Of a stretch of 64,000 nucleotides of DNA, positions 10,984 through 17,872 are shown in pieces (the stretch's first letter is position 1; every line of letters starts with the position of its first letter). Location of the stretch: the NCBI RefSeq assembly GCF_000427825.1, contig NZ_KE386593.1:854941-918940 (forward strand). Direction: 5' to 3'. Source of the stretch: Thermocrispum municipale DSM 44069 (GTDB lineage Bacteria; Actinomycetota; Actinomycetes; Mycobacteriales; Pseudonocardiaceae). Below the pieces are notes generated by a model that did no database searches, was not told the origin of the DNA, and saw only the letters and a program-made list of their open reading frames with translations. The position numbers were made by a program, and so were the translations under genes.

Positions 10984-11777
10984 GTCTGTTCGCGGGGCGG
11001 GGCAAGCGCATCGAGCGCAAGACGCGCGGCGAGCTCGAGGCCATGCGTGCCGCTGGGCTGGTCGTTGCGCGGACCCTGCAGGCTGTGGTCGAGGCGGCCC
11101 GCCCCGGGGTGAGCACCGGCGAGCTGGACGAGCTCGCCGAGCAGACCATCCGCGACGCGGGCGCCGTGCCGTCGTTCAAGGGCTACCACGGATTCCCGGC
11201 GTCGCTGTGCACGTCGGTCAACGAACAAGTCGTCCACGGCATCCCGAGCCGCAAGGCGGTGCTGGCCGAGGGTGACGTGCTGTCGGTGGACTGCGGCGCC
11301 ATCCTGGACGGCTGGCACGGTGACTCGGCGGTCACCATCGGCATCGGCTCGGTGTCGGCGGCGGACCGGGCATTGTCGGAGGCGACGAAGGCCGCGATGA
11401 ACGCGGGGATCGCGGCGGCGCTTCCCGGCGGCAGGTTGACGGACATCTCGCACGCGGTGGAGACCGCGGCGCAGCAGGCGCGCGACACCGACGGTGTGCC
11501 GTACGGCTTGATCGAGGAGTACGGCGGCCACGGCATCGGGCGCGAGATGCACATGGATCCGTTCCTGCCCAATCTCGGCAAGCCGGGCCGCGGCCCGAAG
11601 CTGGAGGTCGGCGTGACGCTGGCCATCGAACCGATGTTGACCGGCGGTGGCGCCGAGACCAAGGAACTGTCGGACGGCTGGACCGTGGTCACCACCGACG
11701 GTTCGCGTGCGGCGCACTGGGAGCACACGGTGGCGGTCACCGACGACGGTCCGTGGATTCTGACCGCGGCCGAGTAG
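10980..11777 (+). CDS. map: Methionine aminopeptidase, type I
   Basis: Removes the initiator methionine from nascent proteins. 265 residues. Metal-ligand motifs are visible: '[17 protein letters not shown]' (two Asp), '[14 protein letters not shown]' (His), 'AIEPML' (Glu) and 'EHTVAVT' (Glu). GTG start in a four-base overlap with adk. An 8-bp inverted repeat downstream may terminate the operon. Confidence 0.97.
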   Translation: MSLFAGRGKRIERKTRGELEAMRAAGLVVARTLQAVVEAARPGVSTGELDELAEQTIRDAGAVPSFKGYHGFPASLCTSVNEQVVHGIPSRKAVLAEGDVLSVDCGAILDGWHGDSAVTIGIGSVSAADRALSEATKAAMNAGIAAALPGGRLTDISHAVETAAQQARDTDGVPYGLIEEYGGHGIGREMHMDPFLPNLGKPGRGPKLEVGVTLAIEPMLTGGGAETKELSDGWTVVTTDGSRAAHWEHTVAVTDDGPWILTAAE

Positions 11778-11792
11778 CCCGGCAGGGAATGA

Positions 11793-11826
11793 TTTCGCCG
11801 GGTCGCGCGTTGTGAGTACGGCGAAA
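11793..11826 (+). terminator. Possible terminator after map
   Basis: TTTCGCCG (11793-11800) and CGGCGAAA (11819-11826) are perfectly complementary with an 18-base loop. It begins 15 bases after the map stop. Modest length, so only a candidate. Confidence 0.45.
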
Positions 11827-11965
11827 CCGGCCGTCGGACCGCAGAAGCCACCGGCGGCATATCAGAAAGTAATGACGCCAATACTCTGGGTGTAACGGAT
11901 GGTTGGCGTCACAGGGCCGCGTTGTGCCTGGGTGACCCCGGTTTCGCTGCGGAAACGGACATGCG

Positions 11966-11971
11966 TACACT
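11966..11971 (+). promoter_or_regulatory. Candidate -10 box for infA
   Basis: TACACT with a weak -35 (TTTCGC, 11942-11947) 18 bases upstream. infA needs a promoter in this gap because the gap follows a hairpin. Weak evidence. Confidence 0.3.
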
Positions 11972-12091
11972 TGGAGACTGGCGTTTCACCACGTCCATTC
12001 CTTTGTGCCTTCATCTGCTCATGGGATGCGGCACGGTGTGCGTCGATCATAAGCGCACTTCACTGTTCAACCATCACGAAACGCGGAGGAC

Positions 12092-12313
12092 ATGGCTAAG
12101 AAGGACGGGGCCATCGAGGTCGAAGGCCGCGTAATCGAACCGCTGCCCAACGCGATGTTCCGCGTCGAGTTGGAAAACGGCCACAAGGTGTTGGCTCACA
12201 TCAGCGGGAAGATGCGGCAGCACTACATTCGCATCCTTCCCGAGGATCGGGTTGTCGTGGAGCTTTCGCCCTACGACCTGTCCAGGGGCCGAATCGTCTA
12301 CCGCTACAAGTGA
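12092..12313 (+). CDS. infA: Translation initiation factor IF-1
   Basis: OB-fold factor that occupies the 30S A site during initiation. 73 residues, '[20 protein letters not shown]' through '[11 protein letters not shown]', the standard actinobacterial form. GGAGGAC lies just before the ATG. Heads the alpha operon infA-rpmJ-rpsM. Confidence 0.98.
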   Translation: MAKKDGAIEVEGRVIEPLPNAMFRVELENGHKVLAHISGKMRQHYIRILPEDRVVVELSPYDLSRGRIVYRYK

Positions 12314-12347
12314 GCGGTTGAGCAGGACCTAGCAGGAGACAACAGAC

Positions 12348-12461
12348 GTGAAGGTAAAGCCGAGCGTCAAGAAGATCTGCGACAAGTGCAGAGTGATCCG
12401 CCGGCACGGCCGGATCATGGTGATCTGCGAGAACCTGCGGCACAAGCAGCGGCAGGGCTGA
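12348..12461 (+). CDS. rpmJ: 50S ribosomal protein L36
   Basis: Tiny zinc-binding large-subunit protein of 37 residues: [17 protein letters not shown], then '[18 protein letters not shown]'. The zinc ligands are Cys11, Cys14, Cys27 and His32. GTG start with AGCAGGAG upstream. This C+ form implies dependence on zinc. A 200-bp leader with two hairpins separates it from rpsM. Confidence 0.96.
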   Translation: MKVKPSVKKICDKCRVIRRHGRIMVICENLRHKQRQG

Positions 12462-12515
12462 TCACCCGCTCGTCGCCAGACGATTGACAGCTGAACAACA
12501 ACCTCCCCATACCTG

Positions 12516-12558
12516 CCTCGGCTGCGGCCGAGGTTGACCCCCGGACTTCAGGCCGGGG
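12516..12558 (+). terminator. Two adjacent hairpins between rpmJ and rpsM
   Basis: Hairpin 1: CCTCGGC (12516-12522), loop TGCG, GCCGAGG (12527-12533). Hairpin 2: CCCCGG (12539-12544) and CCGGGG (12553-12558) with an 8-base loop. Both are perfect. They could be a partial terminator or attenuator, or a ribosomal-protein binding site, since rpsM lies 104 bases downstream. Confidence 0.5.
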
Positions 12559-12661
12559 CCGGGACACGCCGGAAGCGAGAGCGGGCGTGACGACAAGCGA
12601 GTCGGTCCCGGGATCGGATGGGGAGAAGACCTGAAGCAACGAGACAAGGAGTACCGCGCCA

Positions 12662-13036
12662 ATGGCACGACTCGCCGGCGTCGACCTCCCCCGCGAGAAG
12701 CGGTTGGAGATCGCGCTGACCTACATCTACGGCATCGGCCGCACGCGATCGAAGGAACTGATCGCGGCGACCGAGCTGAACCCCGACACTCGGGTGAAGG
12801 ACCTCAGTGACGAGGACATCGCGAAGCTGAGCAGGCACATCGAGGACAACTACACCGTCGAAGGTGACCTTCGGCGTGAGGTGCAGGCGGACATTCGCCG
12901 CAAGATCGAGATCGGGTGCTACGAGGGCCTGCGCTGGCGGCGTGGCCTGCCGGTGCGTGGTCAGCGCACCAAGACCAACGCCCGCACTCGTAAGGGCCCG
13001 AAGAAGACGGTCGCCGGCAAGAAGAAGGCCAGGTAG
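12662..13036 (+). CDS. rpsM: 30S ribosomal protein S13
   Basis: Small-subunit head protein forming intersubunit bridges with L5. 124 residues. '[26 protein letters not shown]' (ends given) and '[20 protein letters not shown]' (20 residues) are the family core. Followed two bases later by an unusual small ORF instead of directly by rpsK. Confidence 0.98.
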   Translation: MARLAGVDLPREKRLEIALTYIYGIGRTRSKELIAATELNPDTRVKDLSDEDIAKLSRHIEDNYTVEGDLRREVQADIRRKIEIGCYEGLRWRRGLPVRGQRTKTNARTRKGPKKTVAGKKKAR

Positions 13037-13038
13037 TC

Positions 13039-13230
13039 GTGGGCATTCAGGGCAGGAAGATCGTGCGCATGGGGCAGACCCAGCGCAACGCCACCTGTGT
13101 GTCGCCGCGGTCGCTCTACGCGCGGCCGATGGCCCTGCGGCAGCTCTACACCGACGCAGGCACGCTCATCCGGCAGGGCCAGCGGGAAGCCGCGGCCGCC
13201 GCAGCAGCTTCGCAAGAGAACTCGCACTAG
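13039..13230 (+). CDS. Small basic protein of unknown function between rpsM and rpsK
   Basis: 63 codons that exactly fill the gap between rpsM and rpsK: GTG two bases after the rpsM stop, TAG 13 bases before the rpsK ATG. Third-position GC is very high, like the neighbouring genes. AAGAAGG is about nine bases upstream of the start. The predicted product is basic at the N-terminus ('[16 protein letters not shown]'), has one Cys (residue 20), and ends in an Ala run before 'SQENSH'. I recognise no family; it does not resemble a piece of S13 or S11. It could be a ribosome-associated peptide or a decayed remnant. Confidence 0.6.
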   Translation: MGIQGRKIVRMGQTQRNATCVSPRSLYARPMALRQLYTDAGTLIRQGQREAAAAAAASQENSH

Positions 13231-13243
13231 GAGTCGTCAACAC

Positions 13244-13645
13244 ATGCCACCCAAGTCCCGCGCGGGGGCCAAGAAGGTCCGCCGCAAGGAAAAGAAGAAC
13301 GTCGCGCACGGACACGCGCACATCAAGAGCACGTTCAACAACACCATCGTGTCCATCACCGACCCCAACGGTGCGGTGATCTCCTGGGCGTCCTCCGGCC
13401 ACGTGGGCTTCAAGGGCTCGCGGAAGTCGACGCCGTACGCCGCGCAGATGGCCGCCGAGAGCGCCGCGCGCAAGGCCCAGGAGCACGGCATGAAGAAGGT
13501 CGACGTGTTCGTCAAGGGCCCGGGTTCCGGCCGGGAGACGGCGATTCGTTCGCTGCAGGCCGCCGGGCTCGAGGTCGGCAACATCCAGGACGTGACCCCG
13601 CAGCCCCACAACGGCTGCCGCCCGCCCAAGCGGCGCCGGGTCTGA
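13244..13645 (+). CDS. rpsK: 30S ribosomal protein S11
   Basis: Platform protein that contacts the Shine-Dalgarno helix. 133 residues from the ATG at 13244. It contains '[19 protein letters not shown]' and ends with '[18 protein letters not shown]'. Upstream in-frame starts run through the preceding small ORF in another frame and are not used. TAGGAG overlaps the stop of that small ORF and would be the Shine-Dalgarno. Confidence 0.97.
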   Translation: MPPKSRAGAKKVRRKEKKNVAHGHAHIKSTFNNTIVSITDPNGAVISWASSGHVGFKGSRKSTPYAAQMAAESAARKAQEHGMKKVDVFVKGPGSGRETAIRSLQAAGLEVGNIQDVTPQPHNGCRPPKRRRV

Positions 13646-13670
13646 GGCAGTAGGGGAGGAGTAAGACACC

Positions 13671-14276
13671 ATGGCCCGTTACACCGGACCCGCCACTCGC
13701 AAGTCGCGTCGGCTCAAGGTCGACCTGATCGGCGGAGACAAGGCCTTCGAGCGTCGTCCGTACCCGCCCGGCCAGCACGGTCGCGGCCGGATCAAGGAGA
13801 CCGAGTACCTGCTGCAGCTGCAGGAGAAGCAGAAGGCTCGCTACACCTACGGCGTGCTGGAGAAGCAGTTCCGTCGCTACTACGAGGAAGCTCACCGCAA
13901 GCCGGGCAAGACCGGTGAGGTGCTGCTGCAGATCCTCGAGTCGCGGCTGGACAACGTGGTCTACCGGGCGGGCATCGCCCGCACCCGGCGGCAGGCCCGC
14001 CAGCTGGTGAGCCACGGTCACTTCTTGGTCAACGGCAAGAAGGTCAACATCCCGAGCTACCGGGTGTCGAAGTTCGACATCATCGACATCCGCGACAAGT
14101 CCCGCAACATGCTGCCGTTCGTGGCGGCGAAGGAAGCCTACGGCGAGCGGCCGGTCCCCGGCTGGCTCCAGGTGGTGCCGGAGACGCTGCGCATCCTCGT
14201 GCACCAGCTTCCCGAGCGGGCGCAGATCGACGTTCCGGTGCAAGAGCAGCTGATTGTCGAGCTGTACTCGAAGTAG
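13671..14276 (+). CDS. rpsD: 30S ribosomal protein S4
   Basis: Primary 16S-binding protein and, in many bacteria, alpha-operon repressor. 201 residues. 'MARYTGPATRKSRRLKVDL' begins it; the S4 RNA-binding domain shows 'SRLDNVVYRAGIARTRRQAR' (20 residues). It has no N-terminal zinc cysteines (C- form). AGGGGAGGAG lies upstream. A hairpin follows before rpoA. Confidence 0.98.
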   Translation: MARYTGPATRKSRRLKVDLIGGDKAFERRPYPPGQHGRGRIKETEYLLQLQEKQKARYTYGVLEKQFRRYYEEAHRKPGKTGEVLLQILESRLDNVVYRAGIARTRRQARQLVSHGHFLVNGKKVNIPSYRVSKFDIIDIRDKSRNMLPFVAAKEAYGERPVPGWLQVVPETLRILVHQLPERAQIDVPVQEQLIVELYSK

Positions 14277-14282
14277 CCGGCG

Positions 14283-14316
14283 GGCGGTCTCGGTGGGCGA
14301 TGCCCCCGAGGCCGCC
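14283..14316 (+). terminator. Hairpin between rpsD and rpoA
   Basis: GGCGGTCTCGG (14283-14293) pairs with CCGAGGCCGCC (14306-14316) with one G-U pair, and the 12-base loop itself contains GGGC/GCCC. It could end most rpsD transcripts and leave rpoA partly on its own promoter; TAGGCT at 14317-14322 directly after it is a possible -10 box. Confidence 0.6.
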
Positions 14317-14381
14317 TAGGCTGGTTCTCACAAAGAAAACCGATGTCATATGGCGGGCATCGGGAGAAAAGGAGATAGTCA

Positions 14382-15452
14382 ATGCTGATTTCTCAGCGTC
14401 CCAGCCTGTCCGAGGAGACGGTCAACGAGACCCGATCCCGGTTCACGCTCGAGCCACTCGAGCCAGGCTTCGGTTACACCCTCGGCAACTCGCTGCGCCG
14501 CACGCTACTGTCGTCCATCCCGGGCGCGGCCGTGACCAGCATCCGTATCGACGGGGTGCTGCACGAGTTCTCCACGGTTCCCGGGGTGAAGGAAGACGTC
14601 ACCGACATCATCCTGAACATCAAGGAGCTGGTCGTCTCGTCCGAGGAGGACGAGCCGGTCACCATGTACCTGCGCAAGCAGGGCCCCGGTGAGGTCACCG
14701 CGGCCGACATCGTGCCGCCCGCGGGCGTCACGGTGCACAACCCGGACCTGCACATCGCGTCGTTGAACAGCAAGGGCAAGCTCGAGATCGAGCTGGTCGT
14801 CGAGCGCGGTCGTGGCTACGTGCCCGCGCTGCAGAACAAGCAGGCCGGCGCGGAGATCGGCCGGATCCCGGTCGACTCGATCTACTCGCCGGTGCTGAAG
14901 GTCTCCTACAAGGTCGAGGCGACCCGTGTCGAGCAGCGCACCGACTTCGACAAGCTGATCCTCGACGTGGAGACCAAGCCGTCGATCACGCCGCGGGACG
15001 CGGTCGCGTCGGCGGGCAAGACGCTGGTCGAGCTGTTCGGGCTGGCTCGCGAGCTGAACGTGGACGCGGAGGGCATCGAGATCGGCCCGTCGCCGCAGGA
15101 GGCGGACACCATCGCCGCCTACGCGATGCCGATCGAGGACCTGGACCTGACGGTGCGGTCCTACAACTGCCTCAAGCGCGAGGGTATCCACACCGTCGGC
15201 GAGCTGGTTTCCCGCAGCGAGGCCGACCTGCTGGACATCCGCAACTTCGGCGCCAAGTCGATCGACGAGGTCAAGATGAAGCTCGTCGGTCTCGGCCTGA
15301 CCCTCAAGGACAGCCCGCCCGGATTCGACCCGGGTGCGGCCGCGGTGTCCTACGAGGGCCAGGGCTGGTCGTCCGGCTCGACGACGGGCGCCAACGACAT
15401 GGGTAACGACCTTGGCGACGGCCAGGATTACGCAGAGACGGAGCAGCTGTAA
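14382..15452 (+). CDS. rpoA: RNA polymerase alpha subunit
   Basis: Assembles the RNA polymerase core and contacts activators and UP elements. 356 residues: N-terminal dimerisation domain (about 1-230, with '[20 protein letters not shown]', 20 residues), a linker, then the C-terminal domain around '[19 protein letters not shown]' and an acidic tail. AAAAGGAGA precedes the ATG. The last base of its TAA is the first base of the rplQ ATG. Confidence 0.98.
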   Translation: MLISQRPSLSEETVNETRSRFTLEPLEPGFGYTLGNSLRRTLLSSIPGAAVTSIRIDGVLHEFSTVPGVKEDVTDIILNIKELVVSSEEDEPVTMYLRKQGPGEVTAADIVPPAGVTVHNPDLHIASLNSKGKLEIELVVERGRGYVPALQNKQAGAEIGRIPVDSIYSPVLKVSYKVEATRVEQRTDFDKLILDVETKPSITPRDAVASAGKTLVELFGLARELNVDAEGIEIGPSPQEADTIAAYAMPIEDLDLTVRSYNCLKREGIHTVGELVSRSEADLLDIRNFGAKSIDEVKMKLVGLGLTLKDSPPGFDPGAAAVSYEGQGWSSGSTTGANDMGNDLGDGQDYAETEQL

Positions 15453-16057
15453 TGCCTACCCCAACGAAGGGCGCGCGGCTCGGCGGTTCGCCGGCGCACG
15501 AGCGGTTGATGCTGGCCAACCTGGCCACCTCGCTGTTCGAGCACGGCAAGATCAAGACGACCGAGGCCAAGGCACGCCGGGTCCGGCCGCTGGCCGAGAA
15601 GCTGATCACCAAGGCCAAGCGCGGTGATCTGCACAACCGCAGGCAGATCATGAAGGTGATCCGGGACAAGGACGTGGTGCACAAGCTGATCGCGGAGATC
15701 GGCCCGCACTTCGCCGACCGTCCCGGCGGCTACGTCCGGATCACCAAGACCGTGCCGCGTAAGGGCGACAACGCTCCGATGGCCGTGATCGAGCTGGTGG
15801 CCGAGAAGACGGTCACCTCGGAGGCGGAGAAGGCCACCAAGCGGGCGGCGAAGAAGTCCGCAAAGGCCGAGACCAAGCCTGCCGAGGAGGCCAAGGCCGC
15901 CGAGGCTGCCGAGGCTGCCGAGGCTGCCGAGGACACCAAGGCCGAGGAGGCCAAGGCGGAGGAGCAGGCCGACGAGACCGCCAAGGCCGAGGACGGCGAG
16001 ACTGAGGCTTCCGACGAGGCCTCCGACGAGTCCAAGGACAAGGACGGCGAATCCTGA
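15452..16057 (+). CDS. rplQ: 50S ribosomal protein L17 with long charged tail
   Basis: Large-subunit protein near the tunnel exit. 201 residues, against about 120-130 in E. coli: residues 1-125 are L17 ('[20 protein letters not shown]', 20 residues). From about 130 the sequence is a Lys/Ala/Glu-rich tail ending in '[11 protein letters not shown]', with a GAGGCTGCC nonamer repeated about three times from 15902. Extended L17 tails are common in actinobacteria. One-base overlap with rpoA; its TGA may overlap the truA start. Confidence 0.97.
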   Translation: MPTPTKGARLGGSPAHERLMLANLATSLFEHGKIKTTEAKARRVRPLAEKLITKAKRGDLHNRRQIMKVIRDKDVVHKLIAEIGPHFADRPGGYVRITKTVPRKGDNAPMAVIELVAEKTVTSEAEKATKRAAKKSAKAETKPAEEAKAAEAAEAAEAAEDTKAEEAKAEEQADETAKAEDGETEASDEASDESKDKDGES

Positions 16058-16923
16058 TTCGACCGGAGCTTGCCGATGAGCCCGCCACCGAGCACGAAGG
16101 TGGCGGGCTCATCCGTCTGCGCTGGGACATCGCCTACGACGGCACGAACTTCTCCGGCTGGGCGAAGCAGCCGGGCCGGCGGACCGTGCAAGGGGTCCTG
16201 GAGGAAACCGCGCAGCAGGTGCTGCGGATGTCGGAGCCGGTGCGGCTGACCGTCGCGGGTCGGACCGATGCGGGCGTGCACGCCACCGGCCAGGTCGCGC
16301 ACACCGATCTGCCGCCGGTGGATGTCTCGAGGCTGCGTTACCGGCTCTATCGGGCGCTTCCGGACGACGTGCGTGTGATCGACATTCGTCCCGCGCCAGC
16401 GGGGTTCGACGCGCGCTTCTCCGCTGTTCGCCGGCGATACGTGTATCGGGTGTGTGATGCGCCGTGGGGAGTCGACCCGCTGCGCCGCTTCGACACGCTG
16501 GCCTGGCCGCGGGCGCTCGACGTGGACCGGATGAACGCCGCCGCCGAGAAGCTACTGGGGCTCAACGACTTCGCGGCCTTCTGCAAGCAGCGTCCGGGCG
16601 GGACGACGATCCGCGAACTGCAGCAGCTGCGGTGGGAGCGCACCGACGAGCACATGCTGCGCGTCGACGTGGCGGCGGATGCGTTCTGCCACTCGATGGT
16701 GCGCAGCTTGGTTGGTGTTCTGCTGCTCGTGGGCGACGGAAGGCGTGAGGTGGACTGGCCCGCTGAGTTGCTGCGTAGCAGGCAGCGGGACAGTGCGGTC
16801 GCGCCCGCGCACGGGTTGACTCTTGCCGGGGTCGACTATCCGCCGGACGAGGAGCTCGCGGCTCGAGCCGAACAGACCCGCAACGTGCGTGCCGCGGACG
16901 AGCTCCGAGGCGAGTCCAGCTAG
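16054..16923 (+). CDS. truA: tRNA pseudouridine(38-40) synthase TruA
   Basis: Converts U38-U40 in tRNA anticodon stems to pseudouridine. The catalytic Asp is in 'GRTDAGVHA', and '[13 protein letters not shown]' is the N-terminal strand. There is no in-frame ATG, GTG or TTG between the preceding stop and codon 16186, and starting there would delete the conserved first strand. I annotate from CTG 16054, which overlaps the rplQ stop as CTGA and gives 289 residues; ATT 16057, ATC 16111 or CTG 16117 are alternatives. A perfect 14-bp hairpin lies inside this 5' segment. Confidence 0.88.
   Translation: MIRPELADEPATEHEGGGLIRLRWDIAYDGTNFSGWAKQPGRRTVQGVLEETAQQVLRMSEPVRLTVAGRTDAGVHATGQVAHTDLPPVDVSRLRYRLYRALPDDVRVIDIRPAPAGFDARFSAVRRRYVYRVCDAPWGVDPLRRFDTLAWPRALDVDRMNAAAEKLLGLNDFAAFCKQRPGGTTIRELQQLRWERTDEHMLRVDVAADAFCHSMVRSLVGVLLLVGDGRREVDWPAELLRSRQRDSAVAPAHGLTLAGVDYPPDEELAARAEQTRNVRAADELRGESS
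16076..16112 (+). terminator. 14-bp perfect hairpin at the rplQ-truA junction
   Basis: ATGAGCCCGCCACC (16076-16089) and GGTGGCGGGCTCAT (16099-16112) pair without mismatch around a 9-base loop. By position it looks like the rplQ terminator, but the truA coding frame continues through it. It may attenuate truA or hide its start. Confidence 0.7.
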
Positions 16924-16989
16924 TTCACCGGCTGCTGGTGCTGGGAGACCGGCTCCAGCGACCTCAGCTGGTCGCAGGCGGTGGGCCCG

Positions 16990-17170
16990 GGTAGACGCAG
17001 TTGGTCCCGGGTGACCGCCCGCCAGCCGTAGCTGGTCGCAGTGATGGCCGAGAGCAGCCGTAGCTGGCCGCGTCGGGCCCGAGCAGCGCCAGCTGGTCGC
17101 GGGTGACCGCGCCGAGCAGCATCTGGTGATCGGACCCGAGTAGCCGCGGCTAGTCCCGGGTGACCGGCCC
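16990..17170. repeat. Degenerate repeats after the pseudo-ATPase gene
   Basis: GGTC(C/G)CGGGTGACCG recurs at 17003-17017 and 17095-17109, and as AGTCCCGGGTGACCG at 17152-17166; the last covers the 3' end of the minus-strand gene. Between them are variants of AGCTGGTC and CCGAGCAGC. On the minus strand the units resemble repeated 'VTRDQL..LLGP' codons, so the array may come from duplication of the gene's 3' end. The 226 bp between truA and this gene hold nothing else visible. Confidence 0.6.
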
Positions 17171-17872
17171 GAGCAGCTGCTGCTCCCGCGCCGAGTTCGT
17201 CACCAGCCGGAACGGCCGCCACAAATTCCTGCCCAGAGCAATCACCTGATCGTCCTGCAACCCGGTGAGCTGCGAGCTCATCTGGGGCGGCAGGTTCCAG
17301 ATCCGCGCGGCCAGCTCCGCCTGCCCCACCGGCAACCGCTGCATCAGCACCAGGTCCGCGGAGTTCGCCAGCGATGTCGCCTGCGGGTGCAGATACGGCA
17401 GCACGTAGATGGTGGTGTGCCAGGGCGCTCGCGGCGGGAACAGGTCCTGCGGCGTCGGCCCACCGTCGTGCACGACCAGCAGCGGCGCGTTCTCCGAGGC
17501 ACGCGGCAGCTCGACCGGGGAGAGCCTGCGGATCTGCACGTGGGGCAGCGGCCGCCCGTCCGGCTGGGTCCCGGCGGCTTGCTGGATCGGATACCACGCC
17601 TGCTCACGGCCCGTGGCGATGACGATCCACGCGCCGACCGCCATCGCCCGCAGCGTGACCTGACGAGCCAGGTACAAGCCGCCGACCAGCACGATCCTGG
17701 TCGGTTCCGAGCGCAGCGCGGCGATCGACAGCGGCGTTCCGTTGGCGTCCTGGCCGAGCACGATGCCGCCCCGGTCACCGGACGGACTGATCGCGTCCAG
17801 CAGGTTCGGGTCGACGGTGAACTCCGGAGCGACACCCGCCTTGTGTGCGGTGTCCCGCAGCCGTGAACTCAC
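17150..17872 (-). CDS. EccE-coupled protein resembling a P-loop-less FtsK/EccC-type ATPase
   Basis: 240 residues, GTG start overlapping the eccE stop by four bases (GTGA), so co-translated with EccE. No membrane segment or signal peptide. The order of elements mimics an EccC/VirD4-type ATPase domain: 'LGQDANGTPLSIAAL', then 'VLVGGLYLARQVTLRAM' where a Walker A motif would sit but with no GKS/T, then 'LLVVHDGG' in a Walker-B-like place, and a C-terminal 'ADLVLMQRLPVGQAELAARI'-type segment. I infer a catalytically dead ATPase fold acting with EccE; this is a judgement from pattern, not an alignment. Confidence 0.6.
   Translation of the reverse strand: MSSRLRDTAHKAGVAPEFTVDPNLLDAISPSGDRGGIVLGQDANGTPLSIAALRSEPTRIVLVGGLYLARQVTLRAMAVGAWIVIATGREQAWYPIQQAAGTQPDGRPLPHVQIRRLSPVELPRASENAPLLVVHDGGPTPQDLFPPRAPWHTTIYVLPYLHPQATSLANSADLVLMQRLPVGQAELAARIWNLPPQMSSQLTGLQDDQVIALGRNLWRPFRLVTNSAREQQLLGPVTRD

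Larger units (their letters stand above)
11778..12091. other. map-infA intergenic region
   Basis: 314 bp without a gene. Contents: the map hairpin, a 9-bp dyad TGACGCCAA / TTGGCGTCA at 11873-11881 and 11903-11911, and a possible infA promoter with TACACT at 11966-11971. A GCGGAGGAC Shine-Dalgarno immediately precedes infA. Confidence 0.55.
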
